Positions 44,807-53,093 of a DNA stretch of 64,000 bases are shown piece by piece. The stretch is taken from NCBI RefSeq assembly GCF_014650895.1, contig NZ_BMVV01000002.1:434001-498000 (forward strand), in the 5' to 3' direction. This stretch comes from Streptomyces omiyaensis (GTDB lineage Bacteria > Actinomycetota > Actinomycetes > Streptomycetales > Streptomycetaceae). Position numbers and translations under genes: made by a program. The notes beneath the pieces are model-generated. The model was not told the origin of the DNA. It saw only the letters and a program-made list of their open reading frames with translations, and made no database searches. Numbering within the stretch: the stretch's first letter is position 1; every line of letters begins with the position of its first letter.

Positions 44807-44847
44807 GATCCCGTCTCCCTGCCAAGGGGGGCGGGATCTGTTGTTTT
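44807..44847 (+). terminator. Terminator of the first tRNA-Ala
   Basis: Stem GATCCCG/CGGGATC, with inner CCCT/AGGG pairing, is followed by a T-rich tail (TGTTGTTTT). Confidence 0.75.
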
Positions 44848-44925
44848 GTCACTTCTGGGCCGCCGCCCGGCCATGGCAGAATCGGACGGCCGGAGGGGGA
44901 CCAGGTCCGGACGGGAGGGTGGCCT

Positions 44926-45159
44926 TTGGGTGCGCACAGGCGGAAGTGCGACTGGTGCGGCAGCGGCACGCCCATCGTGCGGGACATGGACCCCGTCAAC
45001 CCCGACTACCAGTACTGGTGCGAGGAGTGCGCGCGGGCGCTGATCATAAAGGGCGACCCGATCGAGACCTACCGCGAGCTCGAGGGGGAGCCGATCTACG
45101 GCCGGCTCCTCGACGAGCACTGCACCCTCAAGCGGTTCTACTCCTTCGCCACCGCCTGA
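44926..45159 (+). CDS. Small zinc-ribbon-like protein
   Basis: A 77-residue protein with paired cysteines CDWC (~8-11) and CEEC (~32-35) that probably bind one zinc ion. The remainder is charged (IKGDPIETYRELEGEPIYGRLL). The start is TTG 44926 (LGAHRRKCDWCGSG), which has a strong GGGAGGG 6 nt upstream. The longer frame runs through the tRNA gene and is rejected. Its last 22 bp overlap the end of the convergent GT87 gene. Function is unknown. Confidence 0.72.
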   Translation: MGAHRRKCDWCGSGTPIVRDMDPVNPDYQYWCEECARALIIKGDPIETYRELEGEPIYGRLLDEHCTLKRFYSFATA

Positions 45160-46427
45160 GGCTCCCGGGTCGCGAAGGCCTCCCGGGTGGCCTCGGGGAC
45201 CGCCGGGAGGCGCGTCCGGCGCACCGCCAGCGCGTAGCCGGCGAGGACCGCCGTCGCCGTGAGCGGGTAGACCGCCGACAGCAGCATCTGCCCCGCGTTC
45301 TGGTCGAGTTCGGGACGGCCCGGGTCGTGGGGCACCCACCACAGCGCGAACGAGGCGAAGGCCAGGCCCACCGCGCCCGTCACCGCCCACGCGCGCGTGG
45401 AGCGGTCGTACAGCAGGATCAGCAGCGGGACGCACCAGACCCAGTGGTGCGACCAGGAGATCGGCGAGACCATCAGCGCCGTGAACGCGGTGACGACCAC
45501 GGCCACCGCCTTGTCGCCGCGCACCGCCGCCCGCACCGCGAGCGCCATCGCCGCGCCGCCCAGCAGGACCGCCGCCGCCAGCCACCACAGGCCGGGCGCG
45601 TCCGTGTGCATCAGCCGCGCGAGGACCCCGCTGAGGGACTGGTTGGCGGTCTCCTCCTTGTGCCCGACCCGGCCGGTCTCGAACAGCGTCCGCGTCCAGA
45701 AGGTCCGTGAGTCCGCCGGCAGTGCCACCACCATGGCCAGCGTCGTGACCAGGAAGACCCCGGTCGCGGTGAGCGCGGTGCGCAGCCACTGGTTCATCGA
45801 GCGGTCGCGCCGCCACAGCAGCAGCCCCGCGGCGAGGAGCAGCACCACGAAGAGCCCCGGTGTGAGTTTCACCGCGGTCGCCAGGCCGATGCCGAGCCCC
45901 GCCCACCGGCTGCCCTCGCGGCGCGTGAAGTCCCACAGCACGGCCACCGCGACCAGCAGGTTGATCTGCCCGTACCGCAGCGTCGTCCACACCGGCTCGC
46001 ACCAGACCACGACCGCGGCGACCCACAGTGTCGTACGCCACAGGTCGGCCCGCCGGGCGGGCGAGGCGAGGACCGGGCGGACCAGCCGGAGCGAGAGCCG
46101 CACCAGCGCCACCACGAGCAGCAGGTTCCCCGCCGTGGAGAGCGTCCGCATCAGGGGGACGTCCACCAGCGTCAGCGGCAGGAACAGCACGGCGGCGAGC
46201 GGCGGATAGGTCATCGCCAGGTTCGCCGAGGTGGCGCGCATCGCGTACAGGTCGCCGCCGGCGCGGAGCGTCTCGGCCTCGGCCCGGTAGACCATCACGT
46301 CGAGCATGTTCACGTGGGCGACGCGCTGCGCCACCCAGAAGGCCGCGAACGAGACCAGGCAGGCGGCCGCGGCGGCGACCAGGGGCCACGGCCGGGCGCG
46401 GGACGGGGAAGGTGCGGAGGGGGACAC
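45138..46427 (-). CDS. GT87-type polyprenyl-phosphomannose-dependent glycosyltransferase
   Basis: A 429-residue polytopic protein with about 10-12 membrane helices. The N-terminal luminal loop after the first helix has the aspartate of NMLDVMVYRAEAETLRAGGD. These are marks of GT-C enzymes of the GT87 (DUF2029) family, which add mannose or arabinose from polyprenyl-phosphate donors to extracellular glycolipids or glycoproteins. The start is GTG 46427. The longer frame reads through the downstream tRNA gene in antisense and is rejected. It lies between tRNA genes and shares its last 22 bp with the convergent zinc-ribbon gene. Confidence 0.87.
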   Translation of the reverse strand: MSPSAPSPSRARPWPLVAAAAACLVSFAAFWVAQRVAHVNMLDVMVYRAEAETLRAGGDLYAMRATSANLAMTYPPLAAVLFLPLTLVDVPLMRTLSTAGNLLLVVALVRLSLRLVRPVLASPARRADLWRTTLWVAAVVVWCEPVWTTLRYGQINLLVAVAVLWDFTRREGSRWAGLGIGLATAVKLTPGLFVVLLLAAGLLLWRRDRSMNQWLRTALTATGVFLVTTLAMVVALPADSRTFWTRTLFETGRVGHKEETANQSLSGVLARLMHTDAPGLWWLAAAVLLGGAAMALAVRAAVRGDKAVAVVVTAFTALMVSPISWSHHWVWCVPLLILLYDRSTRAWAVTGAVGLAFASFALWWVPHDPGRPELDQNAGQMLLSAVYPLTATAVLAGYALAVRRTRLPAVPEATREAFATREPQAVAKE

Positions 46428-46474
46428 AGGGGGCGACCCTACCCGGAGCCTCCGACGGGGCCGGAGAAACGGAT

Positions 46475-46504
46475 TTGGAGTTCTGCCCGGCGGCCGGTTA
46501 GTGT
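46475..46504 (+). promoter_or_regulatory. Promoter of the second tRNA-Ala
   Basis: TTGGAG and TAGTGT with an 18-nt spacer lie upstream of the tRNA at 46560. Confidence 0.5.
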
Positions 46505-46559
46505 TCTGTCCGTCGCCGCGAGGAGGACCCGAGAGGGAGCCGGGCGGAGACGATCTTGA

Positions 46560-46632
46560 GGGGCTATAGCTCAGTTGGTAGAGCGCCTGCATGGCATGCA
46601 GGAGGTCAGGAGTTCAATTCTCCTTAGCTCCA
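46560..46632 (+). tRNA. tRNA-Ala (GGC), second copy
   Basis: Identical over 73 nt to the gene at 44725; anticodon GGC. It has its own promoter-like element and a terminator, and lies 78 nt from the third copy. Confidence 0.97.
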
Positions 46633-46680
46633 CAGAAGGGCAGACGGGCCATCCGCATCGGATGGCTCTCCGCGCTTCTG
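46633..46680 (+). terminator. Hairpin after the second tRNA-Ala
   Basis: Nested stems: CAGAAG/CTTCTG outside, and GGGCCATCCG/CGGATGGCTC around a CAT loop inside. A TAAACT −10-like box for the third tRNA follows at 46684. Confidence 0.6.
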
Positions 46681-46710
46681 CGGTAAACTGATCGCCGCAC
46701 AACTTCACAA

Positions 46711-46783
46711 GGGGCTATAGCTCAGTTGGTAGAGCGCCTGCATGGCATGCAGGAGGTCAGGAGTTCAATTCTCCTTAGCTCCA
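46711..46783 (+). tRNA. tRNA-Ala (GGC), third copy
   Basis: Identical over 73 nt to the two upstream copies; anticodon GGC, CCA not encoded. It is followed by a hairpin and the leuS leader region. Confidence 0.97.
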
Positions 46784-46790
46784 CAGAAGA

Positions 46791-46823
46791 GAAGCGGGTC
46801 ATCCACACCGGATGACCCGCTTC
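46791..46823 (+). terminator. Terminator of the third tRNA-Ala
   Basis: A 14-bp perfect stem GAAGCGGGTCATCC and its complement around a short ACACC loop. Confidence 0.8.
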
Positions 46824-46873
46824 GTCGTTCCCGCCGCAGGTGAACACCGATGCGGCCCGCGCGGGCCCTGCGG

Positions 46874-46879
46874 TACCCT
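46874..46879 (+). promoter_or_regulatory. −10 hexamer of the leuS leader transcript
   Basis: TACCCT lies 6 nt before the ATG of the leader peptide, so that mRNA would be leaderless. Confidence 0.5.
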
Positions 46880-46885
46880 GGCGCC

Positions 46886-46924
46886 ATGCGTGCCGTACGC
46901 CTCCTGCTTATCGAGCCGCGCTGA
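46886..46924 (+). CDS. Leucine-rich leader peptide of leuS (12 aa)
   Basis: ATG CGT GCC GTA CGC is followed by three consecutive leucine codons, CTC CTG CTT, then IEPR and TGA. A short peptide rich in the cognate amino acid, ahead of a terminator and an aminoacyl-tRNA synthetase gene, is the hallmark of ribosome-mediated attenuation. CTT is a rarely used Leu codon in this G+C context, which would sharpen stalling when charged tRNA-Leu is low. The −10 box 6 nt upstream suggests a leaderless start, as known for several actinobacterial leader peptides. Confidence 0.7.
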   Translation: MRAVRLLLIEPR

Positions 46925-46994
46925 CCAGTCCCGACGGGCGGAAGAGTCCCCGTCGGAGTCGGCGCGGCGTCCCCTCCTGTGCGAGGGGATTTTT
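46915..46994 (+). promoter_or_regulatory. Transcription attenuator of leuS
   Basis: Three pairings are visible. Region A (46915-46925, covering the peptide end and stop) is complementary to 46958-46968 over 11 bp with one G·U. CCGACGGG (46931-46938) pairs with CCCGTCGG (46949-46956). The terminator stem TCCCCTC/GAGGGGA (46970-46976 and 46983-46989) is followed by TTTTT. A ribosome stalled on the Leu codons would cover or free region A and so alter the downstream folding. Which structures exclude each other was not computed. Confidence 0.65.
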
Positions 46995-47050
46995 CATTTC
47001 GTGGCAGTTCGTGGCAGTGGGCAGAGACGATCGATGGAGCTTCTAGGACC

Positions 47051-49918
<2,868 letters not shown>

Positions 49919-49949
49919 GTGCCACGGCGGGACTAGGGGTTTCCCCTAC

Positions 49950-49988
49950 GGGCAGGTTGGGGGTTCCGATGGAACCTCCGGCCTGCCC
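49950..49988 (+). terminator. Terminator after leuS
   Basis: Outer GGGCAGG/CCTGCCC and inner GGTTCC/GGAACC stems, followed by CTTCCGTTT. Confidence 0.75.
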
Positions 49989-50051
49989 CTTCCGTTTACC
50001 GTGGAAGAACCACAGCCGTGGGACGCCGACGGAGACTGAGGAGCCGCCCAC

Positions 50052-50771
50052 ATGGAAGCCACGATTGTCACGATCCTGGCGCTGCTCTTCCTCGCGTTCG
50101 TGGCGCTCGGGGTCTACGCCACGGTGAAGGTCGCCAAGGCGGCCAAGCGCGGCGTCGACCGCACCCTCGACCAGGCCCGCCGCACGGTGGAGGACACCAC
50201 GCTGCGGGCCAAGAGCTTCGGCCAGGCCGGCGCCGCCGCCGAACTGGCGAGGCTGAGGCTCTCCCTGCGCACCTCGATGCGCGCCACCCAGGACGCCCTC
50301 CAGGCGGGCGCCGTCGAGGACGCCTCGCTGCGCGAGTCGCTCGGCCTCTTCGCCCGGCTCAGCGCCCACGGCCGCGAGCTGGACGAGGACCTCAAGCGCC
50401 TGGAGCGCGAGCCGGACAAGGCGTACGTGGCCGGACAGCTGCCCGACCTCACCGAGCGGACCGAGCGGATCACCGGCTCCGCCGAGGCGCTGCGGCGGGC
50501 CGCGCGGGACCGCGCCCGGCGGTTCGCCGAGGACGACCTGGACACGCTGAGCGCCCAGATCGACGTCGAGACCGGCGCGCTGCGCCACTGGACCACCACC
50601 GACCGGGACACGGCAGCGCCGGAGACCGGGCAGGCCGCCTGGTACGAGTCGACCCCCCAGCCGCAGGAACAGCCGCAGGCCGGGGAGGCGCCGCAGGCGA
50701 TCACCGCCCCGGATCCCCGGGCCACCACCTACCCGTGGGAGAAGACCGCCCGCCCGGAGTCCGCGGGCTGA
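50052..50771 (+). CDS. Membrane-anchored coiled-coil protein
   Basis: A 239-residue protein: N-terminal membrane helix (~4-24, IVTILALLFLAFVALGVYATV), a long α-helical, coiled-coil-prone region (~30-180) with regular Leu/Ala and charged residues, and a disordered Gln/Pro tail. Function is unknown; it resembles small streptomycete cytoplasmic-facing scaffold or secreted-stalk proteins. ATG 50052 follows TGAGGAGCC. It stands alone between leuS and degV. Confidence 0.75.
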   Translation: MEATIVTILALLFLAFVALGVYATVKVAKAAKRGVDRTLDQARRTVEDTTLRAKSFGQAGAAAELARLRLSLRTSMRATQDALQAGAVEDASLRESLGLFARLSAHGRELDEDLKRLEREPDKAYVAGQLPDLTERTERITGSAEALRRAARDRARRFAEDDLDTLSAQIDVETGALRHWTTTDRDTAAPETGQAAWYESTPQPQEQPQAGEAPQAITAPDPRATTYPWEKTARPESAG

Positions 50772-50812
50772 CCGTTCGCGAGCTGCCCGTTCGCGAGCTG
50801 TCCGTTCGCGGG
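50772..50812. repeat. 15-bp tandem repeat, about 2.7 copies
   Basis: CCGTTCGCGAGCTGY repeats immediately after the stop of the coiled-coil gene and is followed by a G-rich tract (50816-50866) with many GGG runs. No gene is seen in this 173-bp gap. Confidence 0.8.
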
Positions 50813-50931
50813 AGCGGGGGTGGGAGCGGGAGCGGGGGCGGGGGTGGGCAGGGGTGGGGGTTCCGGCTGACCGGCGGGCAGCCGGAAGGGTCGTGACCGG
50901 GGCCGGGCTGCCGAGCGGCGGCCGCGGCGGG

Positions 50932-50937
50932 TAACCT
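50932..50937 (+). promoter_or_regulatory. −10 hexamer of degV, leaderless geometry
   Basis: TAACCT lies 7 nt before the ATG at 50945. Confidence 0.5.
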
Positions 50938-50944
50938 CCCGCTC

Positions 50945-51790
50945 ATGTCCCGGCATGTCGCGATCGTCACCGATTCAACGGCCTACCTGCCACCCCAGAC
51001 GATGGAGCGGCACGCCATCACCGCGGTCCCGCTGACCGTCGTCATCGGCGACCGCGCCCTCCTGGAGGGCACCGAGATCTCGGCCAGATCGCTCGCCGAG
51101 GCGCTGCAGAAACGTCGGCCCGTCACCACCTCCCGGCCCAGCCCCGAGGTCTTCGCCGCGACCTACCGCGAGGCCGCGGAGGCGGGCGCGAGCGGGATCG
51201 TCTCCCTCCACCTCTCCGCCGAGGTCTCCGGCACCTACGACGCAGCCGTCCTCGCCGCGAAGGACGCCCCCGTGCCGGTACGGGTCGTGGACACCCGCAT
51301 GATCGGCATGGCCCTCGGCTTCTGCGCCCTCGCGGCGGCGGAGGTCGTGGAGGCCGGCGGCTCGCTCGACGAGGCGGTCGCGGCGGCCGAGAAGCGCGCC
51401 GGGGCCACCTCCGCCTACTTCTACGTCGACACCCTGGACTACCTGCGCCGGGGCGGCCGGATCGGGACCGCGCAGGCGCTTTTCGGTTCCGCGCTCGCCG
51501 TGAAGCCCCTCCTCCAACTCGACGGCGGACGCATCGAGCTGCGGGAGAAGGTGCGGACCGCCTCGAAGGCGATCGCCCGGCTGGAGGAGCTGGCCGTCGA
51601 GCGGGCCGGCTCCGGTCCCGTCGACATCGCCGTCCACCACCTCTCGGCGCCCGAGCGGGCCGAGGCGCTGGCCGAACGGCTCCGGGAGCGGGTGACGGGC
51701 ATCGCCGAGTTGCACGTCAGCGAGGTCGGCGCGGTCATCGGCGCGCACACGGGCCCCGGGCTGCTCGCGGTGGTCGTCTCACCGCGCTGA
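50945..51790 (+). CDS. DegV family fatty-acid-binding protein
   Basis: A 281-residue two-domain DegV/FakB-like protein that sequesters a fatty acid between its lobes. N-terminal VAIVTDSTAYLPPQT, central VTTSRPSPEVFAATYREA with the TSxPSP motif, SAEVSGTYDAAVLA, and YLRRGGRIGTAQALFGSALAVKP are all typical. A FakA-type kinase partner is not seen in this window. It appears leaderless and is followed by the comEA-comEC pair. Confidence 0.93.
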   Translation: MSRHVAIVTDSTAYLPPQTMERHAITAVPLTVVIGDRALLEGTEISARSLAEALQKRRPVTTSRPSPEVFAATYREAAEAGASGIVSLHLSAEVSGTYDAAVLAAKDAPVPVRVVDTRMIGMALGFCALAAAEVVEAGGSLDEAVAAAEKRAGATSAYFYVDTLDYLRRGGRIGTAQALFGSALAVKPLLQLDGGRIELREKVRTASKAIARLEELAVERAGSGPVDIAVHHLSAPERAEALAERLRERVTGIAELHVSEVGAVIGAHTGPGLLAVVVSPR

Positions 51791-51821
51791 GACGACTCTC
51801 TCGCTCGTGTGGGTGAGGGAG

Positions 51822-51830
51822 TTGTCCACA
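51822..51830 (+). promoter_or_regulatory. Consensus DnaA box
   Basis: TTGTCCACA in the gap between degV and comEA. A single box; chance occurrence cannot be excluded. Confidence 0.4.
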
Positions 51831-51886
51831 GGGGCGGTGCTCTCCACGGAAGTGGACGGGTGACGGCACGGGGACTCGTCGGGTCC

Positions 51887-51892
51887 TAGCGT
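51887..51892 (+). promoter_or_regulatory. −10 hexamer of comEA, leaderless geometry
   Basis: TAGCGT lies 7 nt before the ATG at 51900. Confidence 0.4.
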
Positions 51893-51899
51893 CGCAGGC

Positions 51900-53093
51900 A
51901 TGGATCTTCGTCCTCGTTCCTCGGTTCTCTCGCGCTCGTCGCGTCCTTCGGGTTCCTCGCGTCCTTCGGGTTCCTCGCGTCCTTCGGGTTCCTCGCGTCC
52001 TTCGGGTTCCTCGCGTCCTTCGGGTTCCTCGCGTCCTTCGGGTTCCTCACGCTTCTCGGGTTCTTCACGCCCCTCGGGTTCCTCGCGTCCGTCGGGTTCC
52101 TCGCGTCCGACTCGGAGCGGGCCGGGTTCCACGGGGCCTCGACGGGGTGCTCCGCCGAGGCCTTCACCGAGTGCTTCACCGGGCGCTCCGCCGGGTGTCG
52201 TCCGGGCGCGGAGGGACGCGTTGTTCCCGTCGGCTGCTCCCGGCGCGGTGGGGGTGGCCGGTGACGAGCCGGTCGCGGATGTGTCGGATGGGGAGGTGCC
52301 GGACGGGGAGATGCCGGTCGGCGGGAGGCCCGTCCTCGCGGGGGAGCGGCGGTGGCGGGCGGCGGTGCGGGAGCGGTTGCCTCTGTGGGTGCAGACGCGG
52401 TGCGGGCTGGAGCCGCGGTCGCTGGCGGCGCTCGCCGTGGTGCTGGTGGTGGCCGCCTGCGCGGCCGGAGGCTTCTTCTGGGCGGGAAGGCCGGAGGCGG
52501 TGCGGGCGCCGGACGTCGTCCGGGCGGCCCCGGTCGCGGCGCTGCCTCCGGCGTTGGCCACGTCGGCCGATGGTGCCGGAATCGGTGCGGGTGTGGGTGC
52601 GGCTGGCGGTGTCGGTGGTTCGGGAACCGTCGGTGGGGCGGGCGGGGGCGGTACGGCGAAGGTCGTCGTGGACATGGGCGGGAAGGTCCGCAGGCCGGGG
52701 GTGCTGACGCTGCCGGCCGGGTCGCGGGTCGCCGACGCGCTGCGAGCCGCCGGAGGCGCGCGGGCCGGGGCCGATCTGACGGGGCTCAACCGGGCCCGGG
52801 TGCTCTTCGACGGCGAGCAGGTGCTCGTCGGGGTGCCCGGGGCACCGGTCGGGGGCGGGGCGGGCAGCGGGGCGCAGGGTGCGGGGCCGGCCGGGGGCGG
52901 GGTGCCGCTGAGCCTCAACACGGCGACCGCCGAGCAGTTCGACGGGCTGCCCGGGGTGGGGCCGGTGCTCGCCCGGCGGATCGTCGACCACCGCACGGAG
53001 CACGGCGGCTTCCGTGCGGTCGAGGAGCTGCGCGAGGTCGACGGGATCGGCGAGCGGCGCTACGCGGACCTCCAGGCGCTGGTGCGGCCGTGA
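51900..53093 (+). CDS. comEA: ComEA-like DNA-binding protein with repeat-expanded N-terminus
   Basis: A 397-residue membrane-anchored DNA-binding protein. Residues ~10-70 are tandem SSRPSG repeats, a Pro/Ala/Gly-rich region follows, then a membrane helix (~178-197, LAALAVVLVVAACAAGGFFWAG). The exported part has a SLBB domain (~255-310, VVVDMGGKVRRPGVLTLPAG) and a C-terminal helix-hairpin-helix (LNTATAEQFDGLPGVGPVLA). ComEA binds incoming DNA for ComEC in competent bacteria; its role in Streptomyces is unclear. The repeat section has only about half G/C at third positions, unlike the rest, so the true start may lie downstream. The stop overlaps the comEC start by 4 nt. Confidence 0.88.
   Translation: MDLRPRSSVLSRSSRPSGSSRPSGSSRPSGSSRPSGSSRPSGSSRPSGSSRFSGSSRPSGSSRPSGSSRPTRSGPGSTGPRRGAPPRPSPSASPGAPPGVVRARRDALFPSAAPGAVGVAGDEPVADVSDGEVPDGEMPVGGRPVLAGERRWRAAVRERLPLWVQTRCGLEPRSLAALAVVLVVAACAAGGFFWAGRPEAVRAPDVVRAAPVAALPPALATSADGAGIGAGVGAAGGVGGSGTVGGAGGGGTAKVVVDMGGKVRRPGVLTLPAGSRVADALRAAGGARAGADLTGLNRARVLFDGEQVLVGVPGAPVGGGAGSGAQGAGPAGGGVPLSLNTATAEQFDGLPGVGPVLARRIVDHRTEHGGFRAVEELREVDGIGERRYADLQALVRP
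51940..52101 (+). repeat. 18-bp tandem repeat, nine units
   Basis: Unit CGCGTCCTTCGGGTTCCT: six perfect copies from 51940, then three degenerate ones. In frame it encodes the hexapeptide Ser-Arg-Pro-Ser-Gly-Ser repeated at the N-terminus of ComEA. Confidence 0.95.

Noticed and set aside
44740..44925. Extension of the zinc-ribbon gene upstream through the tRNA-Ala
   Set aside because: It would translate the tRNA and its terminator. TTG 44926 with GGGAGGG is a better start.
46428..46592. Extension of the GT87 gene upstream across the second tRNA-Ala
   Set aside because: The extension is antisense tRNA sequence plus low-complexity residues. GTG 46427 precedes the first membrane helix.
46824..47050. 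T-box riboswitch before leuS
   Set aside because: No T-box consensus or stem I layout is visible. A leader peptide with Leu codons plus a terminator explains the region better.
51940..52101. CRISPR array
   Set aside because: The units are contiguous 18-bp copies without spacers; the other arrays in the window are likewise gapless.
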